Positions 54,315 to 63,402 of a stretch of 64,000 nt of DNA are shown piece by piece. Every line of letters starts with the position of its first letter. Positions within the stretch are counted from its first letter, which is position 1. Below the pieces are notes generated by a model, which ran no database searches, was not told where the DNA came from, and saw only the letters and a list, made by a program, of their open reading frames with translations. This DNA is from Closterium sp. Naga37s-1 (lineage: Eukaryota > Streptophyta > Zygnematophyceae > Desmidiales > Closteriaceae). The translations under genes and the position numbers were made by a program. The stretch covers positions 1,322,501 to 1,386,500 of the forward strand of contig CANJKZ010000172.1 in assembly GCA_947471745.1 (NCBI GenBank), given 5' to 3'.

Positions 54315-55007
54315 TCAGGAAGTAAGCAAGTGAGGCACAGTAGGCACAAGGCCTAGAACAGTACAGAAACGCTGATGATGACAAGGCTGAAGCGCCTTGG
54401 TGAACACATCAGCAGTGTTGGCCCGAGTGGCCACGTAAGCAAGACGAAGCTGACCACGCTGCTGCAACTCTCGAGCAAGGAAGTAGCGCAGAGCGATGTG
54501 CTTCGTTCTGTGCTCCAGTCTGTGCTCCTGACACAAGGCAATCATGGCCTTGTTGTCGACGTACAGCACTGGAGGAGAACGAGGCGGCTCTCCAAGGTCG
54601 GTCAGCAGGTAGGTGAGCCAGCGTAACTCCTGTGCAGCCATGGCTGTGGCGTAGATCTCAGCCTCACAACTGGAGCTGAGAACTGAAGACGAGCGAGTAG
54701 AACGCCAAGAAACTGAACCAGAGCCAAGGCTGAAGGTGTAACCCTGAGACGACCGCTGAGTAGCCTGGTCGTCAGCCCAAGAAGCGTCTGAGTGCCCAGT
54801 GAGGACAACTCGAGCCCATCCTCCAAGCACTAGCCCCATGCCCGACGTACTGCACAAGTAGCGCAACACCCTCTTAGCTGCATCCATGTGCTCCTTCCGG
54901 TGACGGCCAGGAGCGACATAGCGTGCGAGGATGCTAAGAGGGTATGCAAGGTCAGGTCGAGTGCAGGTCATCAGGTACATGAGGCAGCCCACAAGTTCTG
55001 ATACCAT
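54315..55007 (-). CDS. Copia G mini-pol: RT end plus RNase H, started at the LTR/primer-site ATG
   Basis: An ATG formed across the LTR'/primer-site junction opens a 230-codon frame beginning MVSELVGCLMYL. After MVSE (encoded by the primer site TGGTATCAGAA) it joins directly to the pol C-terminal part: TCTRPDLAYPLSILARY, RNase H with LTGHSDASWADD, SSSCEAEIYA, VLYVDNKAMIALC and KHIALRYFL, ending at TGA 54315. Gag, protease, integrase and most of RT are deleted; the break used the shared GAGCTT/GAACTT. RNase H would have no use alone, so any mobility would be in trans. Confidence 0.6.
   Translation of the reverse strand: MVSELVGCLMYLMTCTRPDLAYPLSILARYVAPGRHRKEHMDAAKRVLRYLCSTSGMGLVLGGWARVVLTGHSDASWADDQATQRSSQGYTFSLGSGSVSWRSTRSSSVLSSSCEAEIYATAMAAQELRWLTYLLTDLGEPPRSPPVLYVDNKAMIALCQEHRLEHRTKHIALRYFLARELQQRGQLRLAYVATRANTADVFTKALQPCHHQRFCTVLGLVPTVPHLLTS
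54995..55006 (-). promoter_or_regulatory. Primer-binding site of copia G
   Basis: Minus strand TGGTATCAGAAC, one mismatch to the usual site; it is also the deletion junction. Confidence 0.75.
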
Positions 55008-55155
55008 GTTAGAATAACTAGCTAGGTGAGGAAAGAACGAGAATGATGAGATTAGGTGAAGATTGGGGTACAAGACTAGAGTGTCGAGACTATTTCTGTA
55101 CCCCCTAAGGCTAGCCCCAATATAGCCTAGATACAATTATGCATATGTTTTGACA
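55007..55155 (-). repeat. 5' LTR' of copia G (149 bp)
   Basis: Plus strand TGTTAGAA...TTTTGACA. It is related to the F LTR mainly in the GTACCCCCTAAGGCTA block and the ends. Confidence 0.8.
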
Positions 55156-55160
55156 GAACC

Positions 55161-55533
55161 TGCAGGAACCATCTCGTGGAACTCCAACAAACAGGAACTC
55201 ATCGCCCTTTCGTCAGCAGAAGCGGAATTCATCGCAGCAAGCGCAGCAGTTCGCGAAGGACTCTACCTCACGGAGCTCCTACAGGAAACGAAGACGGCGA
55301 TGAGCGGGTCCTTCAAGTTACTCTGCGACAACCAGAGCGCGATCAAAATCGCAAACAAACCAGGCTTCGTCAACCGCACGAAACACATCGCCCTGCGTTA
55401 CTTCTTCGTCAAAGACGAAATCGACAAAGGGAAGGTCCAGCTCACTTACTGCCCAACTGGCGAAATGGCAGCTGATTTCCTCACGAAGAACTGCCACGTC
55501 AGAAGTTCCAGTACTGCTCGGACCTGTGCGGAG
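55161..55533 (+). pseudogene. Copia E RNase H fragment
   Basis: The frame reads GTISWNSNKQELIALSSAEA, LLCDNQSAIKIANKP, NRTKHIALRYFFVKDE and EMAADFLTKN, the C-terminal half of a copia RNase H. The first half of RNase H and all upstream enzymes of E are missing. The frame stays open past 55533 into the LTR. Confidence 0.85.
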
Positions 55534-55578
55534 TCGTTCGAAAGAGCCACGTGGCGCACCTCCAGGAATGAAGGGGAG

Positions 55579-56051
55579 TGTTGGAGTATAAAGGGAATTA
55601 TACTTAGCATTCCCGAAGGTGCAGCAGTGTCGCACCAGTCTCTATCGAAGCAGCGTTAGCAGCAGTGTCGGATCAGCCTATATAAAAGGCAGGAAGGTCA
55701 ACAGTCGCAAGAGTCAACTGTCGCGACTGTTGACCATCTGGTCCGACGGATGACTCACCATCGAGGAATGGCAACAGGCGTAACCGTATGTACAGGTTAC
55801 ATGCAGCGACTCGGTAACAAGAAAGTAGTGCAACAGTCAGAGTCACTGTAGAAATGCCTGTAAAGCAGTTAGAATAAGGGAATGTACCCCTCAGAGTACA
55901 TGGCTAGCTAGGAACTATTTATTATGTATGGAATCATTTATTTAATTAACTTGGTCATTTACATTCACTATGATCTGAGTTCTTACATCAAGACTTCCGC
56001 TACCAACTCTACTAAGCAATTCCTATCCTATCCAAGGTCCTTATTCTAACA
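55579..56051 (+). repeat. 3' LTR of copia E (473 bp)
   Basis: It matches the left LTR outside the solo insertion with about 15 differences. It is followed by GAAAC (56052-56056). Confidence 0.9.
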
Positions 56052-56056
56052 GAAAC

Positions 56057-56632
56057 CATCAACGTTGTCCAACACTTTCCGATGGGTTGCATATGCAATC
56101 ATTGAAATCAAGACGTATAAGCAATTTGTAAATTGAAGTACTGTGCAGCAAGTTTTTAAATTTATAGTCAATAGCGAGTCCAGAGATGGCGAACGACCTT
56201 GGCGAAAACCAAGGGGCAAAATCTGGCTCGGAAGTGTGGCGAGGGTTACCGGGCGATTCGAGAATGGTTTGGGCCGACAAGTCAGGCCGAACAAGCTGAG
56301 GCGAGGAGTTCGGGGGTGACTCACTTTCAGCGCACAGAACTGCGCGCAAACCTGAATCTACCCATGTGCACCGAATTTAACCAAAGCCAGATCCCAAGGC
56401 ACTCTTTGTCGAACCTCATCTCTCCGCAGCGCACGCAGCGTGCTGCCGTGCTGTCTCCACCCCAAGGCTGCTCGCTCTGCCTCTCCTCCGCTCGCCACTC
56501 GCCACCCTCGCACCTGCGCACTACAAAGCACCGCCTCACGCGCTCATTCCTCTCATCACTCTCCACCTTACAGCTTCTCTTCTTGCTACTAGAACCTCTC
56601 AGCCTTCCCGGTCGCGTTCTCATTACCTCAGC
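56057..56632. other. Spacer and probable 5' region
   Basis: No coding region is supported. The pyrimidine-rich final part could be the 5' UTR of the frame at 56633. Confidence 0.4.
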
Positions 56633-57382
56633 ATGGCCCCATTGCGCGAGTCGTATTCTGCAGCGCTGAGCTTCTGGAAGAGCCTCGACGGGGAGAAGTC
56701 GAGCGCATCACGGCGCCTACAGCCGCTGAGCGACAGCACCAACAACGGTCATCGCACTGACGCCGCCGTGGGATGCAAGCACGACGCCACGGCGTCAGAA
56801 ACTGGTGCGTGGGAATGCGCAGCGTGGGAGTAAGGCACGTCGGAATGCGCATCCTCGGAAACTGGTGCGTCGGACCCTGCAGCGTGCGACTGTGCCGCTT
56901 CGGATGCACCGGAAACTGCTGCGCTGGACTCCGCCGCGCCGGAGTCAGCTGCGCCGCACTCTGGTGCGCCGCAATCGCACTGTGCACCTCCGCAATCAGC
57001 CGCTGCGGAATCGGCTGCGGCGGAATCGACTGCGGCGGAATCGGCGGCAGCGGAATCGGCCGCGACGGAAACTGGTGCGACGGAATCAGCTGCGGTCGCG
57101 TTGGTGGTGACATTGTCGCGCCCGTCAGGTGGTGGCAGCAAGGCGGCAGCAGCAACGGAATCACCGATCGCGCTCCCACCGTCGCGCATCCCGAAGCCGG
57201 GCAACAAGGGAGCGGCGATGCGGCGCGTGGAGGGAGCGACGCTGATCCCGAGGCCTCGATGTGCCGCAGCGCCCAGGGCGGTGAGGCGAGTGGAAGGCGA
57301 AGCTGCAGTGAAGCCGCCTCGCAGAACTCTCACGCCCAAGGCCGCGCTCACTGCCACCCCAAAGCGCCCATGGCGGCCTTGA
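56633..57382 (+). pseudogene. Ala/Ser/Glu-rich reading frame with one internal TAA
   Basis: From ATG 56633 (MAPLRESYSAALSFWKSLDG) a single frame continues to TGA 57380-57382, broken only by TAA at 56831-56833. The middle repeats ESAAAESTAAESAAA-like units, and the end is basic (PSRIPKPGNKGAAMRRVEGA, ATPKRPWRP). I do not recognise a family. The conserved-looking ends suggest a real host protein around a low-complexity middle. The stop could be a mutation, an error, or lie in an intron, but no good intron covers it. A run of about 25 A follows 17 bases after the stop (57399-57423). Confidence 0.4.
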
Positions 57383-57398
57383 CTACCTTCACTCACGA

Positions 57399-57423
57399 AA
57401 AAAAAAAAAAAAAAAAAAAAAAA
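57399..57423. repeat. Poly(A) tract
   Basis: About 25 consecutive A shortly after the stop codon of the preceding frame. It may be a slipped homopolymer or the tail of a retrocopy; no target duplication was found. Confidence 0.7.
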
Positions 57424-57678
57424 CAGACACCATGACAAAGAGAATAAGAGGGTTGTGAATGGTTTGCAGTATGCCGGCCGAAAGCGGCCTTGACTTGTCT
57501 GACTCGCGGATAAAAGAACAAGTTGAAAGACAGGAAGGCAGGTAAGCGCAGCGGAGCACAGCAAGACGGGGAGCAGCGAGTGGGGAGTCCTGGGGAGGAG
57601 GGATGGATCACGCGTGTGGCGTGGATGGGGAAAGGCAGGTGGCACGGCCCTTTTTTGCGCCTTGCTTCACAGCAGGGT
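57424..57678. other. Spacer before copia H
   Basis: No gene or repeat is recognised. Confidence 0.4.
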
Positions 57679-57804
57679 GTTAGAGTAGGGTGATGTTGAC
57701 TATCAAGAAGTTTGGTACAAAGGTAAAACCTAAGGGGTTGTACCCCACACTGAGTGCCCCACTAAAGCCTACCTAAACTATAATGTATAAACATATGTTT
57801 GACA
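57679..57804 (-). repeat. 3' LTR of copia H (about 126 bp)
   Basis: Plus strand TGTTAGAG...GTTTGACA; a start at 57694 (TGTTGACT) is also possible. The 5' LTR lies outside the window, so the ends rest on similarity to the other LTRs. Confidence 0.75.
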
Positions 57805-58032
57805 CACCCCCATAGGCAAAGTGGGGGAGAGCAAGGGGTCACAAGACCAGTCAAGAAAGGCAAAGCAAGCTCAGTGTGGATCACAACGTCACCACACTCA
57901 CTGAGCACAAGCAAAGGGCCACAAGGCCAGTTCACATGCAGAGGCATATATGGAACACAAACATCACAGTGATCTCTACCTAGCAAAGCAAGCATGCAGG
58001 TATATATATATAGATCACAGTACAAGCAAGGC
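57805..58032 (-). other. 3' non-coding region of copia H with hairpin repeats
   Basis: GGTCACAAGACC at 57838-57849 and GGCCACAAGGCC at 57917-57928. The second keeps the stem by changes on both sides. Confidence 0.65.
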
Positions 58033-61000
58033 CTACAGCAAGTGAGGAAAAGTGGGCACAAGCCCTAGCATAGTGCAGAAACGCTGATGATCACCAGCCT
58101 GAAGTGCCTTGGTGAATATATCAGCAGTGTTGGCCCGAGTGGCCACGTAACGCAGACGAAGCTGACCACGCTGCTGCAACTCTCGAGCCAGAAAGTAACG
58201 CAGAGCGATGTGCTTTGTTCTGTGCTCCAGTCTGTGCTCCTCACACAAGGCAATGGTAGCCTTGTTGTCGACGTACAGCACTGGAGGAGAACGAGGCCGC
58301 TCTCCCAAGTCAGTCAGCAGGTAGGTGAGCCAGCGTAACTCCTGTGCAGCCATGGCTATGGCGTAGAACTCAGCCTCACAACTGGAGCTGAGAGCTGAAG
58401 ACGAGCGTGTAGAACGCCACGAAACTGAACCAGAGCCAAGGCTGAAGGTGTAACCCTGTGACGACCGCTGTGTAGCCTGGTCGTCAACCCAAGAAGCGTC
58501 TGAGTGCCCAGTGAGAACAACTGAGCTCCTCCCTCCAAGCACGAGCCCCATGCCTGATGTACTGCACAAGTAGCGCAGTACCCTCTTAGCAGCATCCATG
58601 TGCACATTTCGGTGCCGACCAGGAGCCATGTAGCGAGCCAGAAGGCCAAGAGGGTACGCAAGGTCAGGACGAGTGCAGGTCATCAGGTACATGAGGCAGC
58701 CAACTAGCTCTGGGTAAGGACCACTCGGCTCTACGGACTCGTCCGAAGGTGGAGCTGAGAGCGAGTGACCTGTAGCCAGAGGAGTGGCCTGTGCCGAGGA
58801 CCAGGTGAAGCCGAAGCGCTGAAGGACCTGCTGCACCATGTGTGACTGAGTCAGTGTGATGGTGCGGCGTGCTCTGTCCCGGGTGATCCGCAAGCCAAGA
58901 TAGCTTGTCAGCTCACCCAGGTCTGTGCACGTGTGTCTCTTCTGCAGCTCCGACTTCACGTGGGCGAGAGCCTCAGTGTCAGCAGTGGCAAAGACCAAGT
59001 CGTCGACGTACACGAGGATGTAGAACGGCGGCAGCGAAGTGTCGGTGCGTAGAAACAGCGACGGGTCAGCAGTCGACGGAGCAAACCCAAGAGCCGCAAG
59101 TGTCGTCCTCAGTGTGTCGTGCCACTCACGTGGCGCCTGGCGGAGACCGTAGACCGGCCGCCTGAGGCTCCACTGGGTACCAGGAGGGAACGACCTCGTG
59201 AAGCCAGGTGGGCGGCGCAGCCAGATCTCCTCGTGCAGGCTGCCCTGTAAGAAGGCTGTGCTGAAGTCAAGAGAGTGAAGCTCGTAGTCACGCTGAGCGG
59301 CAACGTGCAGCAGTACCCAAAGAGTGGTCATCTTCGGGGTGGGGGAGAAGGTCTGGAAGAAGTCTACTCCCTCTCGCTGACTGAAACCTCGTGCAACGTA
59401 ACGCGCCTTGAAGACAGGCGGAGAACCTGGCGGCCGCTTCACCCTGAAAATCCACATGCCACTGACAATGTTCGCCCCAGGTGGGGGAACCTCGTCGACG
59501 TAGGTGCCTGTGGACTTCCAGGATGCCATCTCTGCATCCATGGCTGTCTGCCACTGAGAGGAGTACTCACCCGCGATCGCCTCAGCGTAAGAGCGCGGGG
59601 TCGGGATGTCTGGAGCATCCGGGTCTCCCTCAGGGGCAAGCAGCATGGACACGAGATGAGGCGCAGCGGCTGCAAGACACTCAAGGTCCTCCTGCCTGTC
59701 CTCAAGGACGTCCGTGCCAAGAGCACACTCACCCCCGACGGACGGAGGACAGACAGACTCAGACTCAGCAACAAGACTAGCGGCGTAGTCTAGACGGCAG
59801 GCAGCAGCAAAGTCAACAAGCTCAGCAACTAAGGCAGACGTAGTAGCAGACTCAAACGACGGGTCAGTGACAACAGTGGCTAGCAGACGCGTAACAGTAG
59901 GGTGCTCAGCACGAAACCGGTCAGACTTGGGGTCCGCAACGACAGGCAGAGAAGACGCAGGAGGGGACGGCAGAGGAACACGCTGTGGAGGAGAGGAAAG
60001 ACGACGGACTACGAGGTGGGTGTCGGGGACAGCCGGCAGACGCGGACGAGGAACACGACGACCGGAACGACCAGAACAGACAGGCGAGACAGGACGCGAC
60101 GCAAGCTCACGACGCTCAGTAAGACTCCCTAGCTGCTCAGTGTAAGGAGAAGGAGCAGGCAGCGGTGAACCAGGCTGCAACGGAAGACCAGTAGAGGAAG
60201 GGAGACTAAGAACCTGGCGAAGCACAGAGTCAGGCGGTGGCTGAGACGACGGAGACGGTGGAGCGAAGAACAGGCGCGGCTGTGCAGTGACACCAGCACC
60301 AGCAGCTCCAGTACCCCCAGCAGCTCCAGAAACTCCAGCAGCGACAGAACCTCCAGCGCCAGCTCCTCCAGGACCAGCTCCACCAACAGCAGCACCCCCA
60401 GAACCGGCACCTCCAGGCCCAGGGTCTCCAGCCGCAGTGCCTCCAGCAGCAGCACCCTCAGACTCAGCACCTCCAGCCCCAGCAGCTCCAGTACCTCCAG
60501 TACGAGCACCTCCGGGACCAGCACCACTCCCAGCTCCAGTGGCGACAGCAGAGGTACCTCCAGCGGCAGAGCCCCGAGCTCCAGAAGCGCGACCCTGACG
60601 GCGACCGTACCAGTCGTGCAGCTGCTGCGAGGTGAGAGGCACACGCGGACGAAGGCGGCTACTCCAAGGAAGCCGCGCAACAGCAGACTCAGAACCCTCA
60701 GCGACAGAACCCGCAGCAGCTCCAGAACCTCCAGCGCCAGCACCCTCAGCAGCTCCAGAACCTCCAGCTCCAGCGCCACCAGCGCCAGTACCTCCAGCAG
60801 CTCCAGAAACTCCAGCGCCAGCACCCTCAGCAGCTCCAGAACCTCCAGCTCCAGCGCCCTCAGCAGCTCCAGAACCTCCAGCAGAAACAACTCTAGTGGC
60901 AGAGTCACCAGCTCCAGCGCCTCCCGCAGCAGGGCCCCTAGCTCCAGCAGCGCGACCCTGACGGCCAGCGTACCACTCAAGCAGCTGCTGTGGGGAGAGA

Positions 61001-63402
61001 GGGAGTCGACGACGAGAGTGCAGCGGCGAGGCACCAGCGGAGCGACTACGGAGACGGCCGCTCCCGGGAGACTGCTCACCAGACGCCTCAGTGCCCCCAG
61101 GCTCAGCACCCCCAGACTCCTCACACCCAGGCTCAGCACCTACAGTCTCCGCACCCCCAGGCTCCGCACCCCCAGGCTCAGCACCCCCAGGCTCAGCACC
61201 CCCAGGCTCAGCACCCCCAGGCTCCACACCCCCAGGCTCAGCACCCCCAGCAGCAGCACCACCCTCAGCAGGACCTGAGTCACCAGTGACCTCAACCTGA
61301 GGAGGAGGGTCTACCTGAGACACACCTGAAGGAGCAGGACCGGGAGCGGGGAGGGGGTCTACCTGGGGAGCACCTGGAGCGAGGAAGAGCGGCGGGGGGG
61401 GGAGAGGGGCAGTGCGGTAGGGGAAGAGACGGTAAAAGGGAACCGACTCGTCGAACGTGACGTCCTGAGAGGGGAAGACACGGCGCGAGGTGGGGTGGTA
61501 AAACTGCCAACCAGGCGCGTCAGGGACGAAGCCAAGGAAGACACAGGGAACAGCGCGGGCAGAGAGCTTGTCCGCAGTGGTATCGCGGACAAAGGCACGA
61601 GCACCCCAGACCCGGAAACGCGACGCATCGCCAACCTTCCCCGTCCACAGCAGTGTGGGCGAGGTCTCCGGCAAGGAGACACGGGGCCAGAGGTTGAGCT
61701 GATGCGCGGCGTACCGGACCGCAAACGGCCACAGAAAATGGGGGGCAGCCGCATGGATCATAGAGGTACGAGCGACCTCCATGACTAAGCCAATGCGGCG
61801 CTCAGCAACCCCATTCTGCTGCGGAGAGGCCGGAAGCGTGAACGACTGGCGGATGCCGTGCTTCGCACAGTAGGCTGCCAAGAGGTCTGAGGAGAACTCA
61901 CCACCTCTGTCAGAGTGCAGACGCAGGACAGGAAAGTCCGACTGGAACCGCTCGCGGAGCTGGAGACGAGTAGCGCGGATCCAGGGGATCAAAAAATCAG
62001 GGACCTCCCCCTTGCTGCGCAAGGGGAAGACCGTGGTGTAACGCGTGTAGTCGTCGACGACCAGCAGGAAGTACCGCTCGCGGCCCTGTCCACGGACGCG
62101 GGCTGGGCCCCACACGTCCAGGTGGAGAGTCTGCAAGGGAGCCTCTGTGGGATGGAACGAGGAGGAGTGAGGAGCGGCGCGCTGCCGCCCCTTGACACAG
62201 GGAAGATAGGGAGGAGCAGGCGAGGGTGGGAGGGGAGGGAGAACTTTGGGAAGACCAGAGACAAGGACACGGCGGTGCATGTTGCGAAGGCGCTGCACCG
62301 AGGGGTCACCAAGGCGGTGGTGCCAAAGGAGGGTCTGGTGCGACAAGGCACGACACGAGCAGGGGGCCGACAACTGACCTGACGCAGACGCAGACGCAGC
62401 TACCTGAGGGGACTCAGTGGTCAGTGTGTACAGGCCCGACCCCGGCTGCCGAGTGAAGGTAGCCAGGTGACGACCAGTCTGAGCACACGTGCAGTGGGTC
62501 ACACGCTCGTAGGCAGGGGTGAACTGGTGAACACCCGCGTCCTGGAGCGCGGAACCCGCCACCAAGTTCGTAGAGAACGAGGGGAGGTAAAGACCCGACA
62601 GTGTGCCGGACGGGACAGCAGGACAAGGGAGGACAGTGGAGGAGGTCGCACGGACTGGACCCCCAGAGGGGTCTACCAGGGAGACTGGAACCGGCCGACT
62701 GAGCGGCGTGAGGGTGGTGCTGTCGCGAAAGAAAGAGCGAGAGGCACCGGAGTCAAGTGTGAAGGTGTACAAGGCCTCAGTAGGCGCAGTACCAGAGAGG
62801 GCAGACTCACCAGTACCTAGAGCAGCAGCCTCACCAGCACCTAGAGCAGGAGACGCACTAGCACCTAGAGCAGTAGCCTCACCAGCACCTAGAGCAGCAG
62901 GCTCTTTACCTGGGTCAGGTGGTACGCACAGGTAACAGGCACGGTCGGCACTAGTAGGCAATGCATACATGGCAGTGAGAATAGCATCATAGTCAAGAGC
63001 AAAGATATCTACCCTCTGTCCAAGCAGCTCCAGCCAGGTGGGGAGCTCAGCCTCGTCGCCAAACTCGGTACGCCAGGCGTCGCTCAGACGGGCGAAGCAG
63101 CGGGACTGTGTGTGACCAGGCGTCCCGCAAGGCTGACCAGTCCGATCACCTGTGCGAATGACGTACGGGCAGCGAACTGGACTCAAAGACCCTCTACTCT
63201 GAGCGTACCACTCGTGAAGCTGCCGGGACGTAAGTGTCTCTCGCGAACGCCGCTGCAGCTGCGGCTGGCCACTGCCAGACGCTCCCAACGGACCAGCTCC
63301 AGGGCTACAGCCACGACGGCTACCGCCACAACCCCAACTACCGTACCACTCACGAAGCTGCTGGGGCGTGAGAGACTCGCGCGGACGGCGCTGGAGCTGC
63401 AT
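58033..63402 (-). CDS. Copia H polyprotein: zinc knuckle, protease, integrase, RT, RNase H
   Basis: ATG at 63402 opens 1789 codons to TAG 58033. Residues 9-20 carry SLTPQQLREWY, a second copy follows near 57-66, and a knuckle C78-C92-H97-C102 (CX13CX4HX4C). Protease is LDSGAS at 216-221. Integrase has LWHHRLGDPS (His to Asp), CLPC-type YLPCVKG, LHLDVWGP, LHSDRGGEFSS and NGVAERR. A long Gly/Ala/Glu/Pro linker holds LSPQQLLEWYAGRQGRAAG and LTSQQLHDWYGRRQGRASG. RT has GFSQREGVDFFQTF and ILVYVDDLVFAT; RNase H has LTGHSDASWVDD, SSSCEAEFYA and VLYVDNKATIALC. It would make protease, integrase and RT for replication in the particle. No capsid domain is present. Confidence 0.92.
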   Translation of the reverse strand: MQLQRRPRESLTPQQLREWYGSWGCGGSRRGCSPGAGPLGASGSGQPQLQRRSRETLTSRQLHEWYAQSRGSLSPVRCPYVIRTGDRTGQPCGTPGHTQSRCFARLSDAWRTEFGDEAELPTWLELLGQRVDIFALDYDAILTAMYALPTSADRACYLCVPPDPGKEPAALGAGEATALGASASPALGAGEAAALGTGESALSGTAPTEALYTFTLDSGASRSFFRDSTTLTPLSRPVPVSLVDPSGGPVRATSSTVLPCPAVPSGTLSGLYLPSFSTNLVAGSALQDAGVHQFTPAYERVTHCTCAQTGRHLATFTRQPGSGLYTLTTESPQVAASASASGQLSAPCSCRALSHQTLLWHHRLGDPSVQRLRNMHRRVLVSGLPKVLPPLPPSPAPPYLPCVKGRQRAAPHSSSFHPTEAPLQTLHLDVWGPARVRGQGRERYFLLVVDDYTRYTTVFPLRSKGEVPDFLIPWIRATRLQLRERFQSDFPVLRLHSDRGGEFSSDLLAAYCAKHGIRQSFTLPASPQQNGVAERRIGLVMEVARTSMIHAAAPHFLWPFAVRYAAHQLNLWPRVSLPETSPTLLWTGKVGDASRFRVWGARAFVRDTTADKLSARAVPCVFLGFVPDAPGWQFYHPTSRRVFPSQDVTFDESVPFYRLFPYRTAPLPPPPLFLAPGAPQVDPLPAPGPAPSGVSQVDPPPQVEVTGDSGPAEGGAAAGGAEPGGVEPGGAEPGGAEPGGAEPGGAEPGGAETVGAEPGCEESGGAEPGGTEASGEQSPGSGRLRSRSAGASPLHSRRRLPLSPQQLLEWYAGRQGRAAGARGPAAGGAGAGDSATRVVSAGGSGAAEGAGAGGSGAAEGAGAGVSGAAGGTGAGGAGAGGSGAAEGAGAGGSGAAAGSVAEGSESAVARLPWSSRLRPRVPLTSQQLHDWYGRRQGRASGARGSAAGGTSAVATGAGSGAGPGGARTGGTGAAGAGGAESEGAAAGGTAAGDPGPGGAGSGGAAVGGAGPGGAGAGGSVAAGVSGAAGGTGAAGAGVTAQPRLFFAPPSPSSQPPPDSVLRQVLSLPSSTGLPLQPGSPLPAPSPYTEQLGSLTERRELASRPVSPVCSGRSGRRVPRPRLPAVPDTHLVVRRLSSPPQRVPLPSPPASSLPVVADPKSDRFRAEHPTVTRLLATVVTDPSFESATTSALVAELVDFAAACRLDYAASLVAESESVCPPSVGGECALGTDVLEDRQEDLECLAAAAPHLVSMLLAPEGDPDAPDIPTPRSYAEAIAGEYSSQWQTAMDAEMASWKSTGTYVDEVPPPGANIVSGMWIFRVKRPPGSPPVFKARYVARGFSQREGVDFFQTFSPTPKMTTLWVLLHVAAQRDYELHSLDFSTAFLQGSLHEEIWLRRPPGFTRSFPPGTQWSLRRPVYGLRQAPREWHDTLRTTLAALGFAPSTADPSLFLRTDTSLPPFYILVYVDDLVFATADTEALAHVKSELQKRHTCTDLGELTSYLGLRITRDRARRTITLTQSHMVQQVLQRFGFTWSSAQATPLATGHSLSAPPSDESVEPSGPYPELVGCLMYLMTCTRPDLAYPLGLLARYMAPGRHRNVHMDAAKRVLRYLCSTSGMGLVLGGRSSVVLTGHSDASWVDDQATQRSSQGYTFSLGSGSVSWRSTRSSSALSSSCEAEFYAIAMAAQELRWLTYLLTDLGERPRSPPVLYVDNKATIALCEEHRLEHRTKHIALRYFLARELQQRGQLRLRYVATRANTADIFTKALQAGDHQRFCTMLGLVPTFPHLL

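Larger units (their letters stand above)
47117..55155 (-). mobile_element. Composite of two minus-strand copia elements, F and G
   Basis: The order on the minus strand is LTR' (55155-55007), short interior G (55006-54078), LTR (54077-53949), interior F (53948-47246), LTR (47245-47117). The last two LTRs are identical. The first is a diverged relative of 149 bp. Nearly matching 5-bp flanks suggest a single unit in E. The first ~690 bases of G beside its 3' LTR are almost identical to those of F; beyond about 54640 G instead resembles element C, so G is a mosaic. Confidence 0.85.
44280..56051 (+). mobile_element. Ty1/copia element E with nested insertions
   Basis: It is flanked by GAAAC (44275-44279 and 56052-56056), with LTRs 44280-45271 (enlarged by a solo LTR) and 55579-56051. 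The interior has gag and protease on the left and RNase H on the right. Integrase and RT are absent, and the F/G composite sits between. LTR divergence is about 3% outside the insertion. It is a conventional copia with capsid, not of the A/C/F/H type. Confidence 0.9.

Noticed and set aside
56749-57645. 298-codon minus-strand frame
   Set aside because: It is the shadow of the Ala/Ser/Glu-rich plus-strand frame, with a poly-Phe run from the poly(A) tract.
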